From contig JAPPNN010000080.1 in the NCBI GenBank assembly GCA_028873815.1, positions 21,150 through 85,149 on the forward strand: a stretch of 64,000 bases of DNA. Direction: 5' to 3'. Made by a program: the position numbers and the translations under genes. The notes below the pieces were generated by a model that did no database searches, was not told where the DNA came from, and was given only the letters and a program-made list of their open reading frames with translations. The DNA is from Gemmatimonadota bacterium (lineage in GTDB: Bacteria > Gemmatimonadota > Gemmatimonadetes > Longimicrobiales > Gaopeijiaceae). Shown here piece by piece: positions 33,803 through 42,587 of the stretch (positions are counted from its first letter, which is position 1; every line of letters begins with the position of its first letter).

Positions 33803-35452
33803 CTATCCGCCGAAGGGACGCATGCGGCCCCTCATGCGGTCCATGCGTTCCTGCTGTTGCGCCTGGAGCTGCGCAGCGCCGATCAGCGCGGTTTCCTCGC
33901 CTTCCTCCAGTCCGGCGAGGATTTCGGCGTAGTCGTAGTCGCCGATCCCCATCACCACCGGCCGCGGCGCGATGTTGCCGAGTTCGTCCATCACGAACAC
34001 GACCGCGGGACGGAAGGATGGATCCCCCATGCTTCCGCCCATTGCTCCCATCATCCCCATTCCGGCACCCCGGTTGCCGCCCATGCCCGCGCCCTGGGCG
34101 CGTTGCCAGCCACCAACAGGCCCCGCACCACGGCCTCTCCGTGCGGTTTCGGCGTTCTCGGCGTTCTGGTCGCCGTCGGCGGCCACTTGCGCATCCTGCC
34201 CTGGAGCGTCGGCCTCGGCGCCTCCGTTCGTCCCGGCTGCCACCTCCTGGCCCCCGGACCCGCCCGCGCGCCAACCCTCGCGCATGGCGGCCATGAGCAC
34301 GCGTGCCGAATCCGCCGTGATCTCGCCCGACTGCATCTTCTCGCGAATGCTCGCCATTTCGCCCGCCGCGGGTCCGCCACCGGCGCCAGGGCGCCCGAAA
34401 CCGCCGCGCCCTCCCATGTCCGTCTCCACCCCGGCACGCGCCGCCGCCTGGGCCATCAGCTCGCCCCAGGCAGCGTTTTCGACCGAGACGGCTTGCGGAT
34501 CAAGACCCAGCACCTCGGCCGCGGGCGCGACCTCATAGGGCTGGACCACGGCGCTGTTGGGCACCGTGAGGGTCTGCAATCGCTCATCGACCAGGACTTC
34601 CACCTCGGCGTTCATGCCCGGCTTCAGAAGGCCGGCGCGGTTGTCGAGCAAGACGATGACCGGGAACATGGTCACGTTCTGATTGACTACGGCCTGGGGC
34701 TCGATCTTCTCGATTTCACCCTGAAAGGTCCGGTCCGGAAAGGCTTCGACCCGCACGGTGGCGACCATTCCCGAGGTCAGCTGTCCCATGTCGGTCTCGT
34801 CGACCAGGGTGCGCACGCGCATGTCGTCGAGGTTGGCCATCATGAACAGCGTCGTGCCGCCCGACACGTTCTGGGTGGCCGACTGAATCACCTGCCCGGC
34901 CTCGACCAGCTTCTCGAGGATCGTCCCGGCCATCGGTGCCCTGATGGTCACGTCGGTCCGGCGCAGCGTGGCCAGTTCCAGATTCGTGGTCGCCCGGACC
35001 AGCGCCGACTGGGCATTGGCGTATTCCAGTTGCTTGCTCTCGTACTCCTGGGCCGTGATGACCTCGACCCTCAGCAGGGTGTCGCTGCGTTCGAGCTGGC
35101 GCTGGGCGATGTTCATGCGCTCGCGCGCCACCGCCAGGTCCGCCTCGGCCTGCTCGTACGCGTTGTTCACGTCACGCGGGTCGACCTGGGCCAGAAGCGT
35201 CCCCGGCTCGACCTCGTCTCCCGAGTCGACGTGGAGCTCGAGGATCTCGCCGGACGCCTTGGACTTCACCTCGACCTTCAGCACCGGCTCCAGCTCACCG
35301 GTCGCTTCGGCGGTGATCCGGAGGTCGCGGATCTCGGCTGGGACGGTTTGGATGCTTACGGCCTCTTCCTCGGGTTCGGCCTCGCATCCGCCCACGGCCA
35401 CCCCGGCCAGGAGGGTTGCGGCAATCACGCCTGATCCTTGCAGTCGCATCAA
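33803..35452 (-). CDS. MacA/HlyD-type periplasmic adaptor with a Met/Gly-rich insert
   Basis: The product has 549 aa, longer than usual adaptors (about 370-400). The signal ends in lipobox VGGC. Lipoyl halves ([28 protein letters not shown] and [22 protein letters not shown]) flank a coiled-coil hairpin at about 90-150. A beta-barrel and MP domain follow. From about residue 340 to 490 an extra low-complexity region rich in Gly, Ala, Gln and Met ([15 protein letters not shown]) interrupts the C-terminal part, which resumes at [22 protein letters not shown]. Start overlaps the ATPase stop (ATGA). It links the permease to TolC. Confidence 0.9.
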   Translation of the reverse strand: MMRLQGSGVIAATLLAGVAVGGCEAEPEEEAVSIQTVPAEIRDLRITAEATGELEPVLKVEVKSKASGEILELHVDSGDEVEPGTLLAQVDPRDVNNAYEQAEADLAVARERMNIAQRQLERSDTLLRVEVITAQEYESKQLEYANAQSALVRATTNLELATLRRTDVTIRAPMAGTILEKLVEAGQVIQSATQNVSGGTTLFMMANLDDMRVRTLVDETDMGQLTSGMVATVRVEAFPDRTFQGEIEKIEPQAVVNQNVTMFPVIVLLDNRAGLLKPGMNAEVEVLVDERLQTLTVPNSAVVQPYEVAPAAEVLGLDPQAVSVENAAWGELMAQAAARAGVETDMGGRGGFGRPGAGGGPAAGEMASIREKMQSGEITADSARVLMAAMREGWRAGGSGGQEVAAGTNGGAEADAPGQDAQVAADGDQNAENAETARRGRGAGPVGGWQRAQGAGMGGNRGAGMGMMGAMGGSMGDPSFRPAVVFVMDELGNIAPRPVVMGIGDYDYAEILAGLEEGEETALIGAAQLQAQQQERMDRMRGRMRPFGG

Positions 35453-36198
35453 TTCATCATCCCTTCGTTGAAAAAATCGCGGTCCACCAGTCCATCGGTC
35501 AGATGAATCTGGCGCGACGCGGACGCGGCAATGTCGGGTTCGTGCGTCACCATCAGAATCGTCTGACCCGTCCTGTTCAGCTCCACGAGGATCTGGACGA
35601 TCTCGCGGGACGTGGTCGAGTCCAGGTTCCCGGTCGGCTCGTCGGCCAGGAGAAGCGCGGGATCGTTGACGAGAGCCCGCGCGATGGCCACGCGCTGACG
35701 TTGCCCTCCCGAGAGTTCGGGCGGCTTGTGGTGCATCCGGTCGCCCAGACCCACGCGTTCGAGCTTCTCCTCGGCACGCTTCCGACGCTGCCTGGCCGGC
35801 ACTCCCGCGTAGATGAGCGGAAGTTCCACGTTGTGAAGCGCCGTGGCCCGCGGCAGCAGGTTGAAGGTCTGGAAGACGAAGCCGATGTCGCGATTGCGCA
35901 CGCGCGCCAGCTGGTCGTCCGACAGCTCCGACACCTTTCGTCCGTTCAGCCAGTATTGGCCGGCGGTCGGCGTATCCAGGCAGCCGATCAGGTTCATGAA
36001 GGTGGACTTGCCGCTCCCCGACGCACCCATGATCGCCACGAATTCGCCCCGGCTGACCTCAAGATCCACGCCCCGCACCGCCCGCACGGTCTCGGCTCCA
36101 AGCACGTAGTATTTTCGCAGCCCCTCCGTGCGGATGATCATCCCGTTCGCCCCTGCGCCACTCCCGTTTCCGCTTCTCCCATGCCCGTTCATCATCAC
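35449..36198 (-). CDS. MacB-type ABC transporter ATPase
   Basis: The product has 249 aa. It has Walker [10 protein letters not shown], the Q-loop [10 protein letters not shown], signature [15 protein letters not shown], Walker [14 protein letters not shown], and the H-loop VTHEPD. It belongs to the LolD/MacB/FtsE-like family that powers FtsX-fold permeases. A short Gly/Asn-rich N-terminal extension precedes [15 protein letters not shown], and an internal ATG there is an alternative start. Stop and start overlaps of ATGA type join it to the TolC-like gene before and the adaptor gene after. Confidence 0.93.
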   Translation of the reverse strand: MMMNGHGRSGNGSGAGANGMIIRTEGLRKYYVLGAETVRAVRGVDLEVSRGEFVAIMGASGSGKSTFMNLIGCLDTPTAGQYWLNGRKVSELSDDQLARVRNRDIGFVFQTFNLLPRATALHNVELPLIYAGVPARQRRKRAEEKLERVGLGDRMHHKPPELSGGQRQRVAIARALVNDPALLLADEPTGNLDSTTSREIVQILVELNRTGQTILMVTHEPDIAASASRQIHLTDGLVDRDFFNEGMMN

Positions 36199-37499
36199 AA
36201 ATCCCTCCCCACAATCGATTCAAGTTCCGCTTTGGCAAGCGCATAGTCATACCTTGCCGTCACCAGGTTGGCCTCGGCCTGATCCAGCGCCACCTGGCTC
36301 GTGATCACATCGAGAATCGCGGCCTCCTGCACGCCGTAGCGCGCACGGATGAGCCTCAAATCCTCTTCGGCCACGACAACCGCGTCCTGCGCGATCAGAA
36401 TGGCCTGCTGCTGGGTCTCCAGCGTCCGCAGGGCGGAGTCGATGCTCTGCCGCACGCCCCTGCGCGCGTCGTCCTCCGACAGCCGGGCTACCCGCCTGCT
36501 CTCGGACGCCTGGCTGACGTTCTGCTCGCGCTGGAATCCGTCGAAGAGCTGGTAGCTGCCCGAAAGGCGGAAGTTCCAGCTCGTGTTGCCACCGTTGAAG
36601 GTCGGATCCTGGTTGGCCCACGTGTACCCTGACGAAACCGAGAGCGAGGGCAGGTACGAACTCCGGGCGTTGCCGACCGCGGACCGTGCAACCGCCGAGG
36701 CCGCCTCGGCCGCCCGCACAGCCGGCGACACCGACTCGGCCAGCGCGATGATCTCCGGTTCACTGAGCAGGAGCGGCGCCGGATCGAGATTCTCCGGAAG
36801 CACCGGCACCACGGGCCCGGGCGCTCCCACCTGGCGACCCAGGGAGAAACGTGCGACTCGCAGTTGATTGCGCGCCTGCAGCACCGCCTGGAGCGCGTTG
36901 GCGAGTTCCAGCCTGGTGCGCAGCGTGTCGGACCGCGTGGCCGTCCCGGCCAGCATGCGCGCCCGGCTGATCGCGAGACTCTCTTCGGCTCGCTCGACGC
37001 TCGCCTCCGCAACAGCGACCAGTTCGAACTGGCGCAGCGCGTTCATGAACAGGGTCCGCGTCTGCAGGATCACCGCAAAGCGCTGGTCCTGAAGCCGGGC
37101 CTCGGCCTCCATGATGCTCGATTCGGTACGTCCCAGCTCGTGGAACTTGCGCCCGCCCTGGAAGACCTGGTAGTTCGCGCTGAGCGAAGCGTTGTAGGAG
37201 TCGTTGCTCCCCGTCACGACGCGCTGGGTCGTGGGATCGAAGCGGTCGAGGCTCTGCACCGACGCGCCCGAGCCGACGCTGATGTTCGGCAGGAAGGACC
37301 CCCAGGCACGGCGGCGCGAACTGCCGGCGTTGCTGAGGGTGGCCTGACTCTGAGCCAGCTGCGGACTGTGGATCAGCGCCATTTCCAGCGCTTCGTCCAT
37401 CGTCATTTCCTGGCCGGTCTCCTGGGCGAGCGCCAGGTCCGGCGCGGTCGCCGGCGCCATGATCGCCAGACCGGCCAACCATATTCCAAACGCGTGTTT
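36195..37499 (-). CDS. TolC-type outer-membrane efflux channel
   Basis: The product has 434 aa from GTG 37499, which opens directly on a signal peptide ([27 protein letters not shown]). The two outer-membrane-efflux repeats show the usual [22 protein letters not shown] start, helical coiled-coil regions, YQVFQGGRK, and [13 protein letters not shown]. The C-terminus is [38 protein letters not shown]. It would form the outer-membrane exit duct for the MacAB-type pump encoded downstream in the same operon. A longer in-frame start at 37538 would overlap the previous gene. Confidence 0.92.
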   Translation of the reverse strand, partial: KHAFGIWLAGLAIMAPATAPDLALAQETGQEMTMDEALEMALIHSPQLAQSQATLSNAGSSRRRAWGSFLPNISVGSGASVQSLDRFDPTTQRVVTGSNDSYNASLSANYQVFQGGRKFHELGRTESSIMEAEARLQDQRFAVILQTRTLFMNALRQFELVAVAEASVERAEESLAISRARMLAGTATRSDTLRTRLELANALQAVLQARNQLRVARFSLGRQVGAPGPVVPVLPENLDPAPLLLSEPEIIALAESVSPAVRAAEAASAVARSAVGNARSSYLPSLSVSSGYTWANQDPTFNGGNTSWNFRLSGSYQLFDGFQREQNVSQASESRRVARLSEDDARRGVRQSIDSALRTLETQQQAILIAQDAVVVAEEDLRLIRARYGVQEAAILDVITSQVALDQAEANLVTARYDYALAKAELESIVGRDL

Positions 37500-37506
37500 C
37501 ACGATA

Positions 37507-37986
37507 TCAACAATCTCCGTTTCTTTCCGGCCTCTCACCCCTCCGCTCCTCGCCGGACGAATCGCGGTCGCGGTCGCGATCGCCGAACCTGATCACCAGG
37601 AGCGAATCGTACAGCGCCCGCTCCTCCGGCAGCAGAATGGCCTTGATGGAGTCCCTGGTGGCGCGGAACAGATCTCTCCGCCGCGGCTCGTACGCCTCCC
37701 GAATCGGCTCGTACGCCGCACGAAACTCCTCGTCCAAAGCCCGCATGCGGACCGTAAAGTGCTGTATGATTTCGTCTACCTCGGCGCGCTTGGCGGGCGT
37801 GAGGCCGACTTCGTCAATGACAAGACGCCGGTCTTCGCGGCCACGTTCGTCCCTCGACTCCGGTTGTTCCGCCAGTCCCGCGTCCGTGCGGCCCGCCTGC
37901 CACGCCAGACCCCCGAGGAACCCGGCCGCCGCGACAACGACCAGGAGCGCACCCGACACGACCCGTGCCCGTTTCAACCTGGCCAT
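37507..37986 (-). CDS. membrane-anchored Spy/CpxP-like protein
   Basis: The product has 159 aa. One N-terminal membrane segment (VVSGALLVVVAAAGFLGGLAWQAG) is followed by a charged helical domain: LTPAKRAEVDEIIQHFTVRMRALDEEFRAAYEPIREAYEPRRRDLFRATRDSIKAILLPEERALYDSLL. The L-T-x-x-(K/Q)-x-x spacing and helix pattern resemble Spy/CpxP/ZraP-type periplasmic chaperones and sensors. The C-terminus is an Arg/Asp-rich repeat (RDRDRDR). It starts at TGATG overlapping the anti-sigma stop and sits between regulator and pump genes, so a stress-sensing role is plausible. Confidence 0.65.
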   Translation of the reverse strand: MARLKRARVVSGALLVVVAAAGFLGGLAWQAGRTDAGLAEQPESRDERGREDRRLVIDEVGLTPAKRAEVDEIIQHFTVRMRALDEEFRAAYEPIREAYEPRRRDLFRATRDSIKAILLPEERALYDSLLVIRFGDRDRDRDSSGEERRGERPERNGDC

Positions 37987-38372
37987 CACGGACGATTCCC
38001 TTCCACGAAGGCCATGAAGGCCACCGAGCTCGAGTGTGCCTCACCGGTGATGGCGGTCTCCAGCACCTCGTCGCTGAAATCGCTCGCCAGCACATCTTCG
38101 AGAACGAGAGGCGTCCCCGGACCGGAGTCGCGGACCGCCTCGCTGCCCACCATGATCGCGGCGATGACGGCGGCAGCCAGCGCAACGGGTATGAGGCTGC
38201 GCGACCACCCCGAAAGCACGAGCTCGACCGATTCCCGCGCCCGATCACGTCGACGGGCGAGCTCGAACGCCGCCCGATCCATGATCTCCGTCCGGAACCG
38301 CTCCCAATAGCCGGGACAGTCGTGCGCCGGGTCCAGGACCCGCAACAACCTGATACGCTTTTCGTCTTCCAT
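37986..38372 (-). CDS. single-pass membrane protein, probable anti-sigma factor
   Basis: The product has 128 aa. The ATG at 38372 has AGGTGGGT upstream. The N-terminal about 65 residues are charged and cytoplasmic (MEDEKRIRLLRVLDPAHDCPGYWERFRTEIMDRAAFELARRR). One transmembrane helix follows (LIPVALAAAVIAAIMVGSEAV), then a short periplasmic tail. It directly follows an ECF sigma gene, the normal place for an anti-sigma factor. No zinc-binding HCC motif is present. Role is inferred from topology and position. Confidence 0.65.
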   Translation of the reverse strand: MEDEKRIRLLRVLDPAHDCPGYWERFRTEIMDRAAFELARRRDRARESVELVLSGWSRSLIPVALAAAVIAAIMVGSEAVRDSGPGTPLVLEDVLASDFSDEVLETAITGEAHSSSVAFMAFVEGNRP

Positions 38373-38379
38373 ACCCACC

Positions 38380-38937
38380 TCAACTCGTTATTACGTGGTC
38401 CCGCCAGCCGGACAATTCAACACGCAACGCCTTTCTCGCGAAGTGCAGATGCGATCTGACCGTCCCGGAAGGCATTCCAAGCCGCTCGGCGATCTCGGAG
38501 TGCTTCCAGCCCTCAAGATCGTGCAAAAGAACGATCTCGCGCTGGACTTCGCTCAGTTTTTTCAATGCCTCCTGGAGGCTTTCCCGCAGTTCGGCGAGGC
38601 TCGCCGCCTTTTCAGGACTCGGCCCCGTGTTGGCGGCGCTCGCCGGAATCGGATCGCCTCTGCGCAGGCTCTCCCGCCGAATCAGGTTGCGCGAGCGGTT
38701 TCGCACAATCGTTAGAAACCACCCGGCGAACCGATCCGGATTCCGACAGTCTTCCAGCCGTCGCAGCGCCACCATGAACGACTCCTGAACCGCGTCCTCC
38801 GCGTCCTGTTGTCTGCCAATGACGCTCAGGGCGATGGAGAACGCCGGCTGCTGATACCGGCGGACCAGTTCCCCAAACGACTCAGCGTGTCCGCTGCGCG
38901 CCCGGGTCACCAACTCGGCGTCGGTCCGTTCCTTCAT
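38380..38937 (-). CDS. ECF-family RNA polymerase sigma factor of the efflux operon
   Basis: The product has 185 aa. Region 2 is FGELVRRYQQPAFSIALSVIGRQQDAEDAVQESFMVALRRLEDCRNPDRFAGWFLTIVRNRSRNLIRR. Region 4 is LKKLSEVQREIVLLHDLEGWKHSEIAERLGMPSGTVRSHLHFARKAL. It heads a minus-strand operon running through anti-sigma-like, Spy-like, TolC, ABC ATPase, adaptor and permease genes. An ECF-type promoter sequence sits just upstream, so autoregulation of the whole unit is likely. Confidence 0.93.
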   Translation of the reverse strand: MKERTDAELVTRARSGHAESFGELVRRYQQPAFSIALSVIGRQQDAEDAVQESFMVALRRLEDCRNPDRFAGWFLTIVRNRSRNLIRRESLRRGDPIPASAANTGPSPEKAASLAELRESLQEALKKLSEVQREIVLLHDLEGWKHSEIAERLGMPSGTVRSHLHFARKALRVELSGWRDHVITS

Positions 38938-38956
38938 TCCTTGGGAGTAGACACCT

Positions 38957-38984
38957 GTATCGGCCTCCCCGTTGAAGCAGTTCC
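38957..38984 (-). promoter_or_regulatory. candidate ECF-type promoter of the efflux operon
   Basis: Read on the minus strand: -35 GGAACT (38984-38979), a 16-bp spacer, -10 CGATAC (38962-38957), then the sigma gene ATG 20 nt further on. GGAAC is the common ECF -35 core, so the sigma factor may transcribe its own operon. Confidence 0.5.
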
Positions 38985-39007
38985 GCCTGGTGGTCGATGG
39001 ATGGACA

Positions 39008-39020
39008 GCCCCACCGGGGC
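39008..39020 (-). terminator. short GC stem-loop
   Basis: GCCCC-ACC-GGGGC lies 23 bp past the stop of the minus-strand gene ending at 39043. It has no T-run, so it is only a weak terminator candidate. Confidence 0.3.
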
Positions 39021-39042
39021 AGTCGTTAGCGTGGCCGAGCCG

Positions 39043-39570
39043 TCACGACCGTGTCGGATTCGCACCACGCCGCCCACGACGAAACGGACGCGTCCGCGAT
39101 CCCTTGCGCCGTCGTCCCTTCGCCGGCCCTGACGCTTCGTCATGGCCCGACCGCACGTCGGCAACCAGACCGGCCAACTCCTCTTCGGGAATCTCATCGA
39201 TCCCTCTGGCCAATACGTACAAGGGGCGCTCGGGATTCGGCCGGTCGCCGGACGCCTCGAAGGTCAGGTGCAGCAACTGCGGCCCTGCGTCGACCCCGGT
39301 GCCTACGCTGGTCGTCCCGGTCACGCGCACGGTCCACTTCTCCTGTGCGACCTCGATCTCTCGCGACATGCGCGAGTCGGGCACGCCCTGCGCGGCTTCA
39401 CGCGCCGTCTGCAGCGGCGGCTGCGCCCTCGCCGGCATCGGCTTGCCGGACGAGGCGCGCTTCCGGTCGCGAGACGGCCGGTATCCGCGCGGCTGACTCA
39501 TGACTTCCCGCACCGAGGCAGGAGGTTGTGGCGCGGGCGGCTCTCGTCCGGTGTCGTCCGATCGATCCAT
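39043..39570 (-). CDS. unknown protein next to the HNH gene
   Basis: The product has 175 aa, and I do not recognise the family. The first 70 residues are Pro/Arg/Ser-rich and probably disordered. A compact middle follows (REIEVAQEKWTVRVTGTTSVGTGVDAGPQLLHLTFEASG...PLYVLARGIDEIPEEELAGLV). The C-terminus is very basic (KGRRRKGSRTRPFRRGRRG), suggesting nucleic-acid or ribosome contact. The ATG overlaps the HNH gene stop as TGATG, so the two are co-translated. Confidence 0.6.
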   Translation of the reverse strand: MDRSDDTGREPPAPQPPASVREVMSQPRGYRPSRDRKRASSGKPMPARAQPPLQTAREAAQGVPDSRMSREIEVAQEKWTVRVTGTTSVGTGVDAGPQLLHLTFEASGDRPNPERPLYVLARGIDEIPEEELAGLVADVRSGHDEASGPAKGRRRKGSRTRPFRRGRRGANPTRS

Positions 39571-40136
39571 CAGTGACTCGGGCCCGTCGACTCCCATACA
39601 AGAGGCACGGCGTCGTCACCGAAGAACATCCGGATGTACTTCGCTTGAATGGGCGTTACCCGGCGCACGGCCCAGACGAGTTGCACGTGGTTGGGCTCCA
39701 TCGGACGCCGCGGTAATTTCAATCCGACTTCGTGCGGCAGACGGTTCCCCTTGCGGTGATTGCAGGTGGAGCACGAGGTGACGACGTTGTCCCAGGAGTT
39801 CCCCCCACCCCGCGAGAGCGGGAGTACGTGGTCGCGCGTGAGGAACTCGCGAACGCGCAACTCCCGCTTGTGGCGCCGACAGTACTGACAGGTGTATTCG
39901 TCACGGGCGAACAGGAACGTGTTGGTGACCTGGCGGCGGAATCGCTTGGGAACGTGCACGTAGCGAACCAGCCGGATGACGAGCGGGAACGGATACCGCG
40001 AGCGGACGGAGCGAAAGGCCCGGTGCGAGTCCTCTTCGAGAACTTCGGCCTTCTCGTCCAGGACCAGCCGGATCGCCCGCCGGGCAGGTACGATCATCAA
40101 TGGCTCGTACGAAGCGTTGAGAGCCAGGCAACTCAC
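39570..40136 (-). CDS. HNH endonuclease family protein
   Basis: The product has 188 aa from a GTG with AAGGAGG upstream. The N-terminus VSCLALNASYEPLMIVPARRAIRLVLDEKAEVLE is the conserved opening of a widespread small HNH family. The HNH core is CQYCRRHKRELRVREFLTRDHVLPLSRGGGNSWDNVVTSCSTCNHRKGNRLP, with two CxxC zinc pairs and the DH..N..H residues in place. The cellular role of this family is not well defined; it may be a repair or housekeeping nuclease, since it sits in a non-mobile context upstream of priA-linked genes. Confidence 0.88.
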   Translation of the reverse strand: MSCLALNASYEPLMIVPARRAIRLVLDEKAEVLEEDSHRAFRSVRSRYPFPLVIRLVRYVHVPKRFRRQVTNTFLFARDEYTCQYCRRHKRELRVREFLTRDHVLPLSRGGGNSWDNVVTSCSTCNHRKGNRLPHEVGLKLPRRPMEPNHVQLVWAVRRVTPIQAKYIRMFFGDDAVPLVWESTGPSH

Positions 40137-40238
40137 CCCGCAGCCTCCTCCTTGTTGTTCATGCCGCAAGACGCCGGGGACGGGCCCCGGCCACAACACG
40201 ATAACGCATCGTCCGGCGGCGGTGAAAGCCGCGCCGGG

Positions 40239-42560
40239 TCACATCAGTTGCTGGGGGTCCCGGTCGAGCGAGACCCTCACGTCCCTGCCCGCGGGTCGAA
40301 AGTCCTCGGCGACCGCATGAAGTGCCCGTCCCACTTCGGACACGCGTCCCCGCAACAGCACGTGCCACCTGAAACGCCCGTGCAGCTTCTCGATCGGCGC
40401 CGGCGCCGGTCCAAGCACGTCCGGCCAAGGCTTACGGCGCGTGCGCAACCATTCGCCGAGGCGTTCGGCAGCGGCCAGGGCGTCCTTCTGGACCGGGCTG
40501 CTCAGCAGGATCCTCGCCATTCGAACGCGCGGCGGATACGGAGGGTCGCGCCGCGCCTCCAGTTCGCGATCCGCAAACCCCCGGTAGTCGTGGGCGACCG
40601 CGGCCCGGATGACGTAGTGGTCGGGCACATAGGTTTGCACGATGACCTCGCCGGGCAACTGCGCCCGGCCCGCCCGCCCGGCCACCTGTGCGAGGAGTTG
40701 AAAGGTTCGTTCGCAGCTGCGGAAGTCGGGCAGGTGCAACCCGATATCGGCGTTGATCACGCCCACGAGCGTGACGCGTGGGAAGTCCAACCCCTTGGCG
40801 ATCATCTGCGTGCCCAGCAGGATGTCCACCTTGCCGGTCCGAACCCGGTCCAGAATGTCCCGATGGGACCATTTGCCCCGGGTCGTGTCCACGTCCATCC
40901 GCGCCACGCGTGCCCCGGGAAAGCACTGCAGCAGGATGCGCTCCACCTGTTCGGTGCCCAGGCCGCCGAACGACAGGTCCCGGGAGCCGCAATGGGCACA
41001 GTCCCGCGTCGGCGCCTCGGTGTGGCCGCAGTGGTGGCAGATCATCAGGCCCCGGCCGCGATGGAGAGTCATCGAGACCGAGCACTGGAAGCACTCACCG
41101 ACGGCGCCGCAGACCTCGCAGAGGGCGAAGGAGGCATAGCCGCGCCGGTTGAGCAGGAGAATCGTCTGCTCTCGCCGTTCGAGCCGGCGCCGCAACGCCT
41201 TGGTGAGCCTGGGGGACAGGGTTCGCGGAGGAGGGTCGGCGGCAAGCGTCCGCGGGTCCGGCGCCGCCGGGCCGACGTTCCGTCCGGCCGCGCCGACCGA
41301 ACCTGCCCCTCCGGCCTGTCCCTCCCCTGCCCGCCCAGGTCGCGACCTGAGATCCACAACGCGGACATCGGGAAGCACGCCGCCGCCCACGCGATCCGGG
41401 AGTTCCAGCAGCGCGTATTTTCCGGAACGCGCGTTCAGCCAGCTCTCCAGCGACGGGGTGGCCGACCCCAGGACGCACAACGCACCGTGCCTCGCCGCGC
41501 GCACCACCGCCACGTCACGGGCGTGATAGCGCGGAGACTCCGATTGCTTGTAGCTGCCGTCGTGCTCCTCGTCCACGACGATCGCACCGACGTTCGCAAC
41601 AGGTGCGAACACCGCCGATCTGGGCCCGATGGCGATGCGTCTCTCGCCCGACCGGAGCTGGTTCCACGCGTCGTAGCGCTCCCCGTCCGAGAGTCCGGAA
41701 TGCAACACCGCGACAAGGTCCCCGAACGCTCCTCGAAAGCGTGAAACGGTCTGGGGCGTCAGCGCGATTTCGGGCACGAGCATGAGGGCCCCGCCACCGC
41801 GCTCGAGCACACGCCGGATGAGTTCGATGTAGACGAGCGTCTTCCCCGAACTTGTGACGCCGTGAAGCAGAAACGTGCCCCCGCCGTCACCAAGCGTGGC
41901 GTACATTCTTTCCAGAACCCCGCGCTGCGCCGTGGTCGGCGCCAACGTCCTCCCATTCTCGGCCGGCTGGTCGCCGAACGGGTCGCGAACGACCGGCTCC
42001 CGGGTCACACGCGCGAGCCCCTTGGCCTCCAGCCCCCTGATCACGCCCCGGCTGAAGCCGCTTTCGACCAGGGCGGCCAGCGTCCGTTTTCCTCCAGCCT
42101 GCTGGAGCTGTTCGTAGGCTTCCCGCTGGCGCTTGGCGCGCCCGAAGGTGTCCTCGAGCTCGTCGAGCGTGCCGATCGAACGGGCAACGGTGACGACCGC
42201 GCGCATCCGCGGAAGGGGGCGATTTCCGGCCGCGCTTGCCATGCGGGCCGGCAGCATGGCCTTGAGCACGATGCCCACCGGCGCCACGTAGTAGTCGGAC
42301 ATCCAGCGGGCGAGTCCGAGCAACTCGCCGCCAACTACGGGTTCGGTGTCGAGCACCGACCGCACCTCGCGCACCCGCGGCACTTCGGTCCCCGGTCCCA
42401 GCACCCACCCGACGAGGGTTCGTCGTCTGAACGGGACCTCCACGCGAACTCCGACGGCGGGTGCCTCGCCGGCGACGCTGTAGGTGAACGACCGGCGCAC
42501 CGGAACCGGCAGCGCGACTCTGATCAGCGACCGCGGTCCCGACGGCGTCACGTCAGCCAC
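40239..42560 (-). CDS. priA: primosomal protein N' (replication restart helicase PriA)
   Basis: The product has 773 aa. The N-terminal 3'-DNA-binding domain starts LIRVALPVPVRRSFTYSV. Helicase motifs include GVTSSGKTLVYIELI (Walker A), VDEEHDGSYKQ (DEEH) and GSATPSLESW. The zinc site comes from eight cysteines (CEVCGAVGECFQC...CHHCG...CAHCG). Later motifs are MDVDTTRGKWSHRD, LLGTQMIAKGLDFPRVTLVGVINAD and QVAGRAGRA. The protein reloads the replisome at stalled forks. An Ala/Gly/Pro-rich insert (about 385-425) lies before the second helicase half. GTG start at 42560, 27 bp after the M24 peptidase stop. Confidence 0.96.
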   Translation of the reverse strand: MADVTPSGPRSLIRVALPVPVRRSFTYSVAGEAPAVGVRVEVPFRRRTLVGWVLGPGTEVPRVREVRSVLDTEPVVGGELLGLARWMSDYYVAPVGIVLKAMLPARMASAAGNRPLPRMRAVVTVARSIGTLDELEDTFGRAKRQREAYEQLQQAGGKRTLAALVESGFSRGVIRGLEAKGLARVTREPVVRDPFGDQPAENGRTLAPTTAQRGVLERMYATLGDGGGTFLLHGVTSSGKTLVYIELIRRVLERGGGALMLVPEIALTPQTVSRFRGAFGDLVAVLHSGLSDGERYDAWNQLRSGERRIAIGPRSAVFAPVANVGAIVVDEEHDGSYKQSESPRYHARDVAVVRAARHGALCVLGSATPSLESWLNARSGKYALLELPDRVGGGVLPDVRVVDLRSRPGRAGEGQAGGAGSVGAAGRNVGPAAPDPRTLAADPPPRTLSPRLTKALRRRLERREQTILLLNRRGYASFALCEVCGAVGECFQCSVSMTLHRGRGLMICHHCGHTEAPTRDCAHCGSRDLSFGGLGTEQVERILLQCFPGARVARMDVDTTRGKWSHRDILDRVRTGKVDILLGTQMIAKGLDFPRVTLVGVINADIGLHLPDFRSCERTFQLLAQVAGRAGRAQLPGEVIVQTYVPDHYVIRAAVAHDYRGFADRELEARRDPPYPPRVRMARILLSSPVQKDALAAAERLGEWLRTRRKPWPDVLGPAPAPIEKLHGRFRWHVLLRGRVSEVGRALHAVAEDFRPAGRDVRVSLDRDPQQLM

Positions 42561-42587
42561 ACGGCCCTGCTCCGGTCGGGCTGGCGA

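Noticed and set aside
33857..35434. 525-aa plus-strand frame opposite the MacA-type adaptor
   Set aside because: It is a complementary-strand shadow; the minus-strand protein has clear family motifs.
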